Assembly: GCA_947452005.1 (NCBI GenBank)
Contig: CANGBC010000006.1
Location: 1-64,000 of the forward strand
Reading direction: 5' to 3'
Length of the DNA stretch: 64,000 bases
DNA from: Beijerinckiaceae bacterium
GTDB taxonomy: Bacteria; Pseudomonadota; Alphaproteobacteria; Rhizobiales; Beijerinckiaceae
A model generated the notes under the pieces. That model saw only the letters and a program-made list of their open reading frames with translations, did not search any database and was not told the origin of the DNA. Positions 8,009 to 16,544 of the stretch are shown here, one piece after another; positions within the stretch are counted from its first letter, which is position 1; each line of letters opens with the position of its first letter. The translations under genes were made by a program, and so were the position numbers.

Positions 8009-8290
8009 CTAAAATCGGCTGTCGTCGAAAGAGGAGCCCGCGCGGCGCGCGGTGAACATGTTCCAGACCGACAGCACAATCAGGGCGCCGACAACGGCAC
8101 CGATCAGGCCCGCCCTGTCATTGGGGCCATACCAGCCAATTGCTTGGCCGATCCAGGTGGCCACCACAGCGCCGATGACGCCCAGAACGGCCGTCATGAT
8201 GAAGCCGGAGGGTTCATTGGGTGCGCGTGAGATCAGCCGGGCAATAAGGCCGGCAACAAGTCCTATGAGAATGGTCCATAGCAAAGACAT
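8009..8290 (-). CDS. GlsB/YeaQ/YmgE-family small membrane protein
   Basis: This 93-residue inner-membrane protein has three hydrophobic segments (about residues 4-20, 30-50 and 62-80) with glycine-rich helices (LIGLVAGLIARLI, GFIMTAVLGVIGAVVATWIG, AGLIGAVVGALIVL). This is the pattern of the transglycosylase-associated stress family. Members rise under stress in enterobacteria, but their molecular role is unsettled. ATG 8290 has AGGAG eight bases upstream, and that site is part of a perfect hairpin (8299-8320). The gene lies 52 bases downstream of the DEAD-box helicase gene on the same strand. Confidence 0.88.
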   Translation of the reverse strand: MSLLWTILIGLVAGLIARLISRAPNEPSGFIMTAVLGVIGAVVATWIGQAIGWYGPNDRAGLIGAVVGALIVLSVWNMFTARRAGSSFDDSRF

Positions 8291-8298
8291 GTCACGTC

Positions 8299-8320
8299 TC
8301 CTGACTCACAAGAGTCAGGA
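8299..8320 (-). promoter_or_regulatory. Hairpin masking a Shine-Dalgarno sequence
   Basis: The arms are TCCTGACTC (8299-8307) and GAGTCAGGA (8312-8320), nine perfect pairs around four bases. In the minus-strand transcript the 3' arm carries AGGA, the core of the ribosome-binding site of the gene starting at 8290. There is no T run, so it is not a normal terminator. Regulation of translation is an inference. Confidence 0.55.
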
Positions 8321-8342
8321 AACGGACGCACCCGCCTGCGGT

Positions 8343-10196
8343 TCAATCCCGCGGGCCGCGCTTTTCAAATTTCGGCTTGCCCTTGTCTTTGTTCGCCTTG
8401 AACGGGGGCTTGTCGCCAAAAGCTTTCTTCTCAAAAGGCTTCTTTTCAAAAGGCTTTTTCTCGAAGGGCTTCTTCTCGAAAGGTTTCTTCTCGAAAGGTT
8501 TCTTGTCACCCTTGGGGAAGCGCGGCTTTTCATCACGCGCGGGCGCGCCGCCGTCGATCCGGGTGAAGGACAATTCGACTTCACCCTTGCGCGGCTTGAC
8601 GGGCTGCGTCATCGCCTGGGCAAAGCTGGCCGCATGTTCGGTTGAGACTTCAAACTTTGTCTCATTGTCGAAAATACGAATGGAGCCAATCGCCTCGCGC
8701 GTGACACCGCCACGCTTGCAGATCATCGGCAAGAGCCATTTTGGATCGGCACTCTCGCGACGACCAATGTTGATATGGAACCACACACCGCCATCGCCAC
8801 GATGGCGCATGGGCGCGGATGGCGCGCCACCTGTGGGCTCGCGCATCGGACGATCCGTGCGCGCGGGGCGCATATCGGCGCGGAAACCCGGATCGCTGAC
8901 GTCTTCAGGGGCTGGCAATTGCAAGCGATGCAGGCGCACGAGCGCGCAAGCAATGTCTTCAGCCGAACGACCTTCGAGAAGGGCGCGCGCGAGGGTGAGA
9001 TCTTCCTCGCTGGTTTCTTCCTTGAAAATATCATCCTGAATCAGACGCTGCTGATCGAGCTTGCGAATATCTTCCGCTGTCGGTGGGCCACTCCATTCAG
9101 GAGACAGACCCGCATCGACCAGCATGCGCTCAGCCTTGCGGCGGCGCGAAATGGGCACGAGCAGAATGGCAACGCCCTTGCGACCCGCACGACCTGTGCG
9201 GCCCGAGCGATGTTTCAGAACTTCCGCATCATGGGGAAGATCTGCGTGAATGACGAGATTGAGATTGGGCAAATCAATGCCGCGTGCTGCCACGTCGGTG
9301 GCAACGCAGATGCGCGCGCGCCCGTCCCGCAAGGATTGCAAGGCGTGATTGCGCTCGTTCTGGCTCAGCTCGCCCGAGAGCGAGACGGCATTGAAGCCGC
9401 GTTCCATCAAGGCTGATTGCATATGGCGCACAGCTTCGCGCGTGTTCATGAAGATGATCGCGCATTCCGGATCATGGAAGCGCAGCAGATTGACCGCCGC
9501 ATGTTCGATCTCATGGGGCAGAACGCGCACAGCGCGGTAATCAATATCGGCATGAACCTGCTCGCCGCCGCCGACATTGAGACGCATGGCGTCTTTCTGG
9601 AAGTCGCGGGCGAGTGAGACAATGCCCTTGGGCAAAGTGGCCGAGAAGAGCAGCGTGCGGCGATCGGGCGGCGTGGCTTTCAAAATCTCTTCGAGATCTT
9701 CACGAAAACCAAGGTCCAGCATTTCATCGGCTTCATCGAGCACGACGGCGCGAATGGCGGACAGATTGAGCGCCTTGCGTTCAATGTGATCGCGCAGACG
9801 ACCCGGCGTGCCCACGACAATATGCGCACCCTGCTGCAGCATCGTGCGCTCGCGGCGCGGCTCCATGCCGCCCACGCAAGAGACGATGCGCCCGCGTGTC
9901 TCACCATAAAGCCAGGACAATTCACGATGCACTTGCAAGGCAAGCTCACGCGTGGGGGCCACGATCAAAGCGAGCGGTGCGCCAGCATGACCGAAGAACT
10001 CCTTGTCATCGAGAAGTGTGGGCGCAATGGCCAGGCCAAAAGCCACGGTCTTGCCGGAGCCGGTTTGTGCCGAGACGAGCAAATCGCGCTCTTGTGTGGC
10101 TTCATCGAGAACAGCGAGCTGAACGGGCGTGGGCTCGAGATAGTCGCGCGCCGCAAGAGCGCGCGCGAGGCTCGGAATCGTAGCAGGAAAGGGCAA
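8343..10196 (-). CDS. DEAD-box RNA helicase with DbpA-type RNA-binding domain
   Basis: The 617-residue protein has the full helicase set: a Q motif (PTPVQ), AQTGSGKT, PTRELALQ, TPGRL, DEAD, SAT, ATDVAARGID and HRSGRTGRAG, covering residues 10-370. A DbpA-like RNA-binding domain follows (about 455-530; VWFHINIGRR...KFEVS), and then a basic tail with KKPFE repeated about five times. Such enzymes remodel rRNA or mRNA structure in ribosome assembly and the cold. The start is TTG 10196, with an in-frame TAA just upstream and AAGG as ribosome-binding site; no other early start fits the Q motif. It is monocistronic or read together with the small membrane protein gene downstream. Confidence 0.92.
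   Translation of the reverse strand: MPFPATIPSLARALAARDYLEPTPVQLAVLDEATQERDLLVSAQTGSGKTVAFGLAIAPTLLDDKEFFGHAGAPLALIVAPTRELALQVHRELSWLYGETRGRIVSCVGGMEPRRERTMLQQGAHIVVGTPGRLRDHIERKALNLSAIRAVVLDEADEMLDLGFREDLEEILKATPPDRRTLLFSATLPKGIVSLARDFQKDAMRLNVGGGEQVHADIDYRAVRVLPHEIEHAAVNLLRFHDPECAIIFMNTREAVRHMQSALMERGFNAVSLSGELSQNERNHALQSLRDGRARICVATDVAARGIDLPNLNLVIHADLPHDAEVLKHRSGRTGRAGRKGVAILLVPISRRRKAERMLVDAGLSPEWSGPPTAEDIRKLDQQRLIQDDIFKEETSEEDLTLARALLEGRSAEDIACALVRLHRLQLPAPEDVSDPGFRADMRPARTDRPMREPTGGAPSAPMRHRGDGGVWFHINIGRRESADPKWLLPMICKRGGVTREAIGSIRIFDNETKFEVSTEHAASFAQAMTQPVKPRKGEVELSFTRIDGGAPARDEKPRFPKGDKKPFEKKPFEKKPFEKKPFEKKPFEKKAFGDKPPFKANKDKGKPKFEKRGPRD
8421..8510. repeat. Six 15-bp tandem units inside the helicase gene
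   Basis: Units begin at 8421, 8436, 8451, 8466, 8481 and 8496, each close to AGGCTTCTTCTCGAA. On the minus strand they encode the KKPFE pentapeptide, forming a positively charged, probably disordered RNA-binding tail. Units differ mainly at silent sites, so the peptide is under selection. Copy number could vary by slippage. Confidence 0.9.
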
Positions 10197-10311
10197 GAAG
10201 AAACCTTAGTCGTTAAGGGCGCCGTGCGGGACGCAACAGGCGCGGCAGGGCAAAGCCCATGGAGGTCTGACTTCTAGTGCCCTTTCGTCCAAAAGACCAC
10301 CTGAAAAGACC

Positions 10312-11181
10312 TCAAGCGCGCGGTTTGCGACTTTTGGCACTCCGCCACAGGCCAAAAGCCCGCAAAGGCAGCACAAGGCAGAGCCATACGAGCACCCATT
10401 GGGCGGGGCGCATGGCCATGTCCGGATCAAAATTGGCCAAAAGCACGCGCGAGGCGGCCACGCCCGTCTTGCCAAAATACCAGAGCGCTTCGACCGCAGC
10501 CGTTGCCACGCTGGCGAGCGCGGCGATGATCAGCAGCGCCGTCAGGCCTTCCTGCCTACGCTTTTTGGCAAAGCGCCACATCATCATGGCGAAAAACAAC
10601 CCACTCAGCATGACCCAATCGCTGACATCGACCTTGGTTTGCAAAAAGGCATGGATGAAGGCCAGCACGGTAAGGACATAAATCGTGCGATGCAGCTCGT
10701 TCCAGCGAACAGAGCCCAGCCGATGCACCCACCCATCGGTCGAGGTGACACCCAGCGCGACAATGCCCAGCAGAGCCACAAAACCGATGGTGAGATAAAA
10801 GCGCAGCGCAATTTCGGATGCCACGCGCAGCAAGTCGCCCTTCTGGTCATAGATATAGAGACCGAAGTGAATGACGAGATAGACACACGCCGCCACACCC
10901 ACCATGCGGCGAATATCAATGAGGCGCGGCCATTGCGCGATGGCACGCAAGGGCGTGATCGCTAGCGAGAGCAACAGGATATGGACGGACCAGGTGCCTG
11001 TCTGATGCAATGCTTCAGTGATCGGCTTGGGGCCCAGATCATCCTGCGACCATTGCCAGATCACCCACAACCCCGGCCCGAACAGCGCCAGAAAGGTCAC
11101 GAGCTTCAGCGGCACGAGCCTGCCCTTATAATCTGTCCAAGGCACCACGATTGTCTCCAGCCTGAGATCGCTTTGTCCCAT
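10312..11181 (-). CDS. msrQ: MsrQ, heme-binding membrane subunit of MsrPQ
   Basis: MsrQ is a b-type heme membrane protein that passes electrons to the periplasmic molybdoenzyme MsrP, which repairs methionine sulfoxide in envelope proteins. The 289-residue product has about six membrane segments in a ferric-reductase-like domain, with conserved histidines in ALHQTGTWSVHILLLSLAITPLR (split here), VIHFGLYIYD and LHRTIYVL. The N-terminal 30 residues are longer than in enterobacterial MsrQ. No msrP gene adjoins it: helicase on one side, phosphopantetheinyl transferase on the other. It may serve an msrP elsewhere or another acceptor. Start at ATG 11181; a nearby alternative cannot be excluded. Confidence 0.88.
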   Translation of the reverse strand: MGQSDLRLETIVVPWTDYKGRLVPLKLVTFLALFGPGLWVIWQWSQDDLGPKPITEALHQTGTWSVHILLLSLAITPLRAIAQWPRLIDIRRMVGVAACVYLVIHFGLYIYDQKGDLLRVASEIALRFYLTIGFVALLGIVALGVTSTDGWVHRLGSVRWNELHRTIYVLTVLAFIHAFLQTKVDVSDWVMLSGLFFAMMMWRFAKKRRQEGLTALLIIAALASVATAAVEALWYFGKTGVAASRVLLANFDPDMAMRPAQWVLVWLCLVLPLRAFGLWRSAKSRKPRA

Positions 11182-11228
11182 GTCCGCCCCGTTTACGGAA
11201 GGCTTGGATTGGCCGATCAGCCGGGCCG

Positions 11229-11963
11229 GTGATAAAAGACGCCATGGCCACGCTCGATCTGACCTTCACCCCCTGCCCCGATGGCCCGCTGGCTCTGCCT
11301 GCCGCCACCTGTGCGCATGTCTGGCAGATTGATCTTGAGGTGGCGCGCGACGCAATGCTCAGCGCCTCCGAGAATGCGCATGCGAAGGCCATGCGCCACC
11401 TCGAAAAGCAGAGCCATTATATTGCGACGCGCTCAGCGCTGCGGCTAATCCTGTCCAAATATGTCGGCGGAACGCCAGAGCACCTGCCGCTCGCGATAGC
11501 GCGGCAAGGAAAACCATTCCTCGATATGGCCGGCGCGCCACAGTTCAATGTCACACATGCGCGGGGCAAGGCGCTCATTGCCGTGGCGCAAGTGGCGGTT
11601 GGCATTGATCTCGAATTTGCGCGCCCCGTGCGACAACTGGATCGGCTGGTTGAAAATTATTTCGCGCGCGCAGAAGAAAAAGCCCTGACCGCGCTGCCCG
11701 ATGATCAACGCGCACAGGCTTTTCTCGCCGCCTGGACGCGCAAGGAAGCCTGTCTGAAAGCCACGGGCGAGGGCATTGCGGGCGGGCTGCATCGCTATCA
11801 CGTGACGTTACGCGCGGATGAACATGCGCAGCTGATCTCCATCGATGGTAATGAAACAGCCGCCAGCGCCTGGACCTTGCATGCGTTCCGCGCTTTTGGA
11901 GGTGGGCAGGCCGCGATTTGTGCCGAAGCCCCCACGCTCGCCTTGCAAGGCTTTGCTCTTTAA
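11229..11963 (+). CDS. 4'-phosphopantetheinyl transferase superfamily protein
   Basis: These enzymes move the phosphopantetheine arm of CoA onto a serine of acyl- or peptidyl-carrier proteins. The 244-residue frame shows the Sfp-type motifs: NVTHARGKALIAVA (about residue 107), VGIDLEF with the Mg-binding Asp and Glu, and WTRKEACLKATGEG (about 175). It is longer than AcpS, so it should act on secondary-metabolite or lysine-pathway carriers. No carrier-protein synthase is in the window. The start is uncertain: GTG 11229 or ATG 11244, which gives MATLDLTF. It is divergent from msrQ and overlaps the convergent hydrolase by four bases. Confidence 0.88.
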   Translation: MIKDAMATLDLTFTPCPDGPLALPAATCAHVWQIDLEVARDAMLSASENAHAKAMRHLEKQSHYIATRSALRLILSKYVGGTPEHLPLAIARQGKPFLDMAGAPQFNVTHARGKALIAVAQVAVGIDLEFARPVRQLDRLVENYFARAEEKALTALPDDQRAQAFLAAWTRKEACLKATGEGIAGGLHRYHVTLRADEHAQLISIDGNETAASAWTLHAFRAFGGGQAAICAEAPTLALQGFAL

Positions 11964-13024
11964 AGGTTGGAAAGCCAGTCGATCACGACAGTTGCAATCT
12001 CACCATTGTTCTTCTCGAGCATCAGCATATGTCCATTGCCGCGGATGCCTTTGTCGGCAAGACGCGTGAAATCAACGGGCACGCCTGCCTGGCGCAGATA
12101 AGCGACCGTATTGTGATCATAAGGCGCGTGATAGGACGCCTCGCCCTGCACGACGAGCACAGGCACAGTTCGCAAATGCGCAAGCTTGCGCGCGGGCTCG
12201 GCCTGCAACCAACCGCGCATCAGGCCCTCGCCATCAGCTATGTCTTGCTGCACGAAAGCGAGTGTTTCGCCTTCAAGCAAAGGCGGATCATAGGTGAGCG
12301 GCTCGGCTGTCAGCCCATAGGGCTTGGTGAACGCCCCATCCTCACACCAATCGGGTGCGCCTTTGGCCACCATGTCATGCACGGGTGGGCCAGAAGGTTC
12401 GAGCGCCACAATGGCGAGCACTTTTCCAGGACGCGCATCGGCAATCAGCCAGCCAAAGGTGCCTGATTGCGAATGAGTGAGCAAAATGGCTTCCCCAATG
12501 CGATCAAGCAAAGTCGCGCCCGCATCACGATTGAGCGCCTGTTGCTGGGGAAAGCTCGCGAGCGAGGGAAAGCTTTGCGCATAATATTGATCAAAGACAG
12601 GATCACCCGCGACACCATCGCCCGGCCATTGCGTGTGCAAATGCGCCTGCGGCCAGAGTTTGGCGCGGGCGGGCGCGGTAAATTGCTGCTCCACGCGCGC
12701 TGTTGAGTGGCGCGACATGCGACCCGTCTCGGCTTGATGGGGCGAGCGCGCCCGCGAAGGCTGATCACACAGATAAACCGCATAGCCCGCGCGCAAAAAA
12801 TAATCGCGGAAGCCCGCGCGCCCATCCGGCGTGCCGGAATAATTCAGCCCACTCTGGCCACCGCCGGAAAACATGACGATGGGCAGAGGTTGCGTGCGGT
12901 GCTGTGGGATTTGATATTCGACATACATCTGGCCGGACATAAAACGCCCGTCCGGCGCATCAAAATAAGTGCCGCCGCAGAAAAAATATCCTTGTTCGGC
13001 AATTTCCAGCGGCGGCAGACTCAT
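11960..13024 (-). CDS. Alpha/beta-hydrolase, esterase-like
   Basis: This is a 354-residue alpha/beta-hydrolase without a signal peptide. An oxyanion-hole stretch IVMFSGGGQSG lies near residue 50. The nucleophile serine is in LLTHSQSGTFGW (about residue 187), and the catalytic His is probably in GNGHMLMLEKN near the end. Insertions between strands form a large cap. It lies two bases upstream of the start-side of nothing else but directly follows the 13026-14183 hydrolase in the same direction with one base between, so the two are one transcript and probably act on related esters or lactones. Substrate is unknown. Confidence 0.8.
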   Translation of the reverse strand: MSLPPLEIAEQGYFFCGGTYFDAPDGRFMSGQMYVEYQIPQHRTQPLPIVMFSGGGQSGLNYSGTPDGRAGFRDYFLRAGYAVYLCDQPSRARSPHQAETGRMSRHSTARVEQQFTAPARAKLWPQAHLHTQWPGDGVAGDPVFDQYYAQSFPSLASFPQQQALNRDAGATLLDRIGEAILLTHSQSGTFGWLIADARPGKVLAIVALEPSGPPVHDMVAKGAPDWCEDGAFTKPYGLTAEPLTYDPPLLEGETLAFVQQDIADGEGLMRGWLQAEPARKLAHLRTVPVLVVQGEASYHAPYDHNTVAYLRQAGVPVDFTRLADKGIRGNGHMLMLEKNNGEIATVVIDWLSNL

Positions 13025-13025
13025 C

Positions 13026-14183
13026 TTATTTCACCGACTTCACAATGCCGTTCTCATCGGCACGGAAACGACCGGTCTTCTGGCCCTTCACCGTTTGCGT
13101 TTGCAGCCATTCATAGGAGGCTGCATGCAAGACACGCGATTGCTGCTCCCAGACCATGAAATGGGTCGCTTGCGAAATGCCGATAAAGGCTTTGTGCTGC
13201 GTGCCCAGATCAGCAAACAAATCATTGTTGGAGCGCGTCAGGTCATCCTGTTCGCCGACCATGATCAGTGTCGGGATTTTCACTTTGGCGGCGCCTTCCG
13301 CATTCCAGCCCCAATAGGTGCGGGTGGGTGCACGCAAGCCGCCTGTGCCCCATGTTGCGCCCAGCGGATCATGCTGCACATTCATGGCCCAGATCATTTC
13401 GGGCATGCCAGGTTCAATGGTTTGCGGGAATTTGGATGTCCCCAGCCAACGCTTGTCGACACCCACATCGCGCGTCTGAATGGTCATCGGCGCGCCTGCT
13501 TTTGGCAGAGCGGGTTTGGCAGACGGATTTTTGCGATCATAATTGGACGACGCAAAGATCACGTATTTTTCGATCTTTTCAGGATGGCGCCCGACGTAGG
13601 TGCCGGTGCGAATGCCACCGCCCGACCAGCCGATGAGTGCAATTTTATCCACGCCGCGCAATTTCCGGATGAAATCCACCACACGGTCGATGTCATCACT
13701 TTCGCTGTCGCTGTTGACGAGATCGAATTTATATTTCGGCTCGCATTTGGCAGGAATGTTTTTGGGAACCAGCAGATCCTGCTGCTTGGGATCAAGATTG
13801 CACGGCTCATCCATCATCGGATGGCCTGAGCGGCCATAGCCCGTCATATCCATGGCAAATACATCATAGCCGCGCTCAGCCAGATATTTCATCCAGGAGT
13901 AATTTTTGAACGGCACGTCAAAGGCGAGTGTCGAGGGCGAATAGCCGCCATGCACCATCAAGACAACTTTGCCAGAAGGCGCTTTGCCATCGGCGCGTTT
14001 GAAAATGGAAACGGGCACTTTTTCGCGCACGAAAAGATCAATCGGCTTTCCGGCAATGGCAGGCACGGTCGACACATGCGCGACCAGACGATCGATGGTT
14101 TCAACCTGTTCGAGCGCAGCCGCCCCAAAAGTGGTGCCGCAGACAAAGGCAACACCCAGCCCCAGTGAGCGTAAGTTCATCAT
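13026..14183 (-). CDS. Secreted alpha/beta-hydrolase
   Basis: This 385-residue alpha/beta-hydrolase has a signal peptide (MMNLRSLGLGVAFVCG, cleaved near AAALEQ), so it acts in the periplasm or outside. It has the HGGYSP oxyanion region near residue 78, MDMTGYGRSG, the nucleophile elbow GWSGGG (about 190), an acid in GEQDDLT and the catalytic His in QATHFMVWEQ. Translation starts at ATG 14183 (or 14180) behind a very strong GGGGAGGAT site that can pair with an upstream ATCCTCC. The next hydrolase follows with one base between stop and start. Substrate is unknown; an ester is likely. Confidence 0.82.
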   Translation of the reverse strand: MMNLRSLGLGVAFVCGTTFGAAALEQVETIDRLVAHVSTVPAIAGKPIDLFVREKVPVSIFKRADGKAPSGKVVLMVHGGYSPSTLAFDVPFKNYSWMKYLAERGYDVFAMDMTGYGRSGHPMMDEPCNLDPKQQDLLVPKNIPAKCEPKYKFDLVNSDSESDDIDRVVDFIRKLRGVDKIALIGWSGGGIRTGTYVGRHPEKIEKYVIFASSNYDRKNPSAKPALPKAGAPMTIQTRDVGVDKRWLGTSKFPQTIEPGMPEMIWAMNVQHDPLGATWGTGGLRAPTRTYWGWNAEGAAKVKIPTLIMVGEQDDLTRSNNDLFADLGTQHKAFIGISQATHFMVWEQQSRVLHAASYEWLQTQTVKGQKTGRFRADENGIVKSVK

Positions 14184-14212
14184 ATCCTCCCCCCATTTTT
14201 ATTGAGGAGGAT
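14184..14212 (-). promoter_or_regulatory. Inverted repeat covering a Shine-Dalgarno sequence
   Basis: On the minus-strand transcript ATCCTCC (14212-14206) lies 15 bases before GGAGGAT (14190-14184), which abuts the ATG of the secreted hydrolase. The seven pairs are perfect and would hide the ribosome-binding site. An anti-Shine-Dalgarno match can arise by chance, so the role is a guess. Confidence 0.45.
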
Positions 14213-14250
14213 TGTCCACCACAGCTGTGCACTTGTCCACGGGGCGCGCG

Positions 14251-14961
14251 TTACTTTCCAAAACTCTCGTCAAACCCATAACCCGCCCCACGCACAGTGC
14301 GGATCGGATCTTGCTCTTTGGGCAGAGAGAGCTCTTTGCGCAAACGCCCGACATGGACGTCGACCGTGCGCTCATCGATCTCGGCAGATTGCCCCCAGAC
14401 GGCATCCAGCAATTGCGCCCGCGTGTAGACGCGGCCGGGCTTTTCCATGAGATGTTCGAGCAGCCGAAATTCAGTCGCTCCCAGATCCAGCTCACGCGTG
14501 CCGCGATGCACGCGATGCGTGGCGCGGTCCAAGGTGATCTCCCCCGCCACCAGCTGATAGGCCACACGCTCGGGACTGGCGCGGCGCAACAGCGCACGAA
14601 TGCGCGCCACAAGTTCCGGCACGGAGAATGGCTTCACCACATAATCGTCAGCACCTGTGGAAAGACCGCGCACGCGCTCGTCTTCCTGACCCCGCGCCGT
14701 GAGCATGATGACGGGCAGCGTTCTGGTGGTCTCGCGCGCACGCAGGCGGCGGCAGATCTCGATGCCCGACAGGCCCGGCAGCATCCAGTCCAGAATGGCC
14801 AGATCCGGCGGGTTTTCGAGGAGCATCAGATCAGCTTCATCACCACGCGCAGCATGCTCGACGATGAACCCTTCCGCTTCCAGATTATAGGTGACGAGCG
14901 TGGCCAACGCGTCCTCGTCTTCAACGAGAAGAATACGCGGTGCTTTGCTCGCCACAACCAT
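14251..14961 (-). CDS. PhoB-type OmpR-family response regulator
   Basis: The 236-residue regulator has a receiver domain (residues about 9-125) with acidic pocket EDE, phospho-acceptor Asp in AILDWMLPG, the switch Thr in MLTARG and Lys in VKPFS. A winged-helix DNA-binding domain follows (about 138-232; TEFRLLEHLMEKPGRVYTRAQLLD shortened, and TVDVHVGRLRKEL, RTVRGAGYGF). It most resembles PhoB of phosphate control. No histidine kinase, pst or phoU gene is adjacent, so the regulon cannot be confirmed. The start codon overlaps the stop of the upstream dehydrogenase gene (TGATG), so the two are translated together. Confidence 0.85.
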   Translation of the reverse strand: MVVASKAPRILLVEDEDALATLVTYNLEAEGFIVEHAARGDEADLMLLENPPDLAILDWMLPGLSGIEICRRLRARETTRTLPVIMLTARGQEDERVRGLSTGADDYVVKPFSVPELVARIRALLRRASPERVAYQLVAGEITLDRATHRVHRGTRELDLGATEFRLLEHLMEKPGRVYTRAQLLDAVWGQSAEIDERTVDVHVGRLRKELSLPKEQDPIRTVRGAGYGFDESFGK

Positions 14962-16364
14962 CAGCGCAGCACTTTGCCGGGGTTGAGGATGTTCAGCGGA
15001 TCAAAAGCGGCCTTGATGCGCTTCATCAGATCAAGCTCGCGCGCCTGCTTGTAGCGCGGCAGCTCATCGATCTTGAAGGCGCCAATGCCATGTTCGGCAC
15101 TGATGGAACCTTGATGCGCATGAGCATTGTCATGCACCAGATTATAAATCGCATCATAATTCTTCATCAGATCATCGCCCGAGAAGCGCTCCGACGAGCC
15201 GACATTGTAATGCAGATTGCCGTCACCCAGATGACCGAAGGTCATGTTGAGCAGACCCGGGAATTTTTCCTGCAATTCGGCATCGGTCTTCTCGATGAAA
15301 GACACCATATTCGACACAGGCACGGAAATATCGTGCTTGATGCTTTTCACCGCTTGGGCTTGGGCCAGCGTGATGCTTTCGCGCAAATGCCAGAGGTCTT
15401 TGGATTGCGTCAGGTTTTCAGCAATCACGGCATCATCGATTTCGCCTGCCTCAAAACTCTCGCCGAGCATGGCTTCAAACATGGCACGCGCATGTTCTTC
15501 GCCCTCGGCGTCCGAGATCTCGAGCAAGGCATACCAAGCCGGTTTGTCCGCGAAGGGGATTTTCTGTTGCGGAAAGCACTGGTGAACCATGTCGAGACAC
15601 ACGCCCGCCATCAGCTCGTAGCCTGTGAGCGCTGTATCAAACGCCTTGCGCGCGCGGCGCAAAACAGCAACAGCGTTTTCAACTGACGACAAAGCCAGCA
15701 TGGCTGTGCATTTGGCCGCAGGCTGGGGAAACAGCTTCAGCGTCGCGGCAGTGATAATGCCCAGCGTGCCTTCGCTGCCGATGAACAGATCGCGCAGATC
15801 ATAGCCGGTGTTGTCTTTGCGCAAACCGCGCAGACCATCCCAGATTTCGCCATCGGCACAGACAACCTCAAGGCCGAGTGTCAGATCGCGCATATTGCCG
15901 TAGCGCAGCACCTGCGTGCCGCCGGCATTGGTGGCGAGATTGCCGCCAATCATGCAGGAGCCTTCAGCCGCCAGCGACAGCGGGAAAAGAAAGCCCGCAT
16001 CGCGCGCCGCCGCCTGCAGGTTCTGCAAGATCATCCCGGCATCCACCGTGATGGTCGCATTGTCGGCATCCAGCGCGCGAATTTTGTTGAGGCGGCTCAT
16101 CAGCAGAATGACAGCATTGCCCTTGTCATCCGGCGTGGCCCCGCCGACCAGGCTCGTATTACCGCTTTGCGTCACCACCGGTACGCCGGCTGCCGCGCAG
16201 ACTTTCACCACGCCCGACACTTCCGCTGTCGAGCCCGGGCGCACGGCGCATTGCGCCTTGCCGGTGGCCATATTGCGCCAATCCGTCAGATAGGGTGCCA
16301 GCTCCTCTCCGGTGAGGACATTCTTCTGGCCAACGATGTCTGCGAGCGAGGCGAGCAAAGTCAT
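14961..16364 (-). CDS. FAD-linked 2-hydroxyacid dehydrogenase (GlcD/D2HGDH-like)
   Basis: This flavoprotein of the FAD-binding-4 family oxidises a D-2-hydroxyacid such as D-2-hydroxyglutarate, D-lactate or glycolate, passing electrons to an electron-transfer flavoprotein or quinone. I moved the start to ATG 16364, which has AGGAAGA upstream and gives a 467-residue protein of family length. Key motifs are VTQSGNTSLVGG and NLATNAGGTQVLRYGNMRD in the FAD domain (residues 35-220), and HLGDGNLHYN and SAEHGIG in the C-terminal domain. Its stop overlaps the start of the PhoB-type gene. It is divergent from the efflux operon across 180 bases. Confidence 0.88.
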   Translation of the reverse strand: MTLLASLADIVGQKNVLTGEELAPYLTDWRNMATGKAQCAVRPGSTAEVSGVVKVCAAAGVPVVTQSGNTSLVGGATPDDKGNAVILLMSRLNKIRALDADNATITVDAGMILQNLQAAARDAGFLFPLSLAAEGSCMIGGNLATNAGGTQVLRYGNMRDLTLGLEVVCADGEIWDGLRGLRKDNTGYDLRDLFIGSEGTLGIITAATLKLFPQPAAKCTAMLALSSVENAVAVLRRARKAFDTALTGYELMAGVCLDMVHQCFPQQKIPFADKPAWYALLEISDAEGEEHARAMFEAMLGESFEAGEIDDAVIAENLTQSKDLWHLRESITLAQAQAVKSIKHDISVPVSNMVSFIEKTDAELQEKFPGLLNMTFGHLGDGNLHYNVGSSERFSGDDLMKNYDAIYNLVHDNAHAHQGSISAEHGIGAFKIDELPRYKQARELDLMKRIKAAFDPLNILNPGKVLR

Positions 16365-16544
16365 TCTTCCTACCCTTTTTGGGGCTGCCGGGGCCAAAGA
16401 CCCCCTTTTCTCCCGTTTGCCATAAGGCAAAGCGGGACAGCTTGTCGAGAGTGTCCCTCCAATGGTGGCGTGAGCGGGAACGGAAGGGTAAAAAAGGTGC
16501 CGGAATCGCGGTCCCGAATCTATTGGGGCCAGTGCAGGAATTGA
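16365..16544. other. 180-base divergent intergenic region
   Basis: This gap separates the FAD dehydrogenase (minus) from the efflux operon (plus) and must hold both promoters. I see G/C runs and short pyrimidine tracts, but no convincing -35/-10 pair or operator palindrome. A GCAGGAATTG ribosome-binding region precedes the ATG at 16545. Confidence 0.4.

Noticed and set aside
8421-8510. Short regular repeats resembling a CRISPR array
   Set aside because: The period is 15 bases without spacers, in frame, and the units encode the helicase tail.
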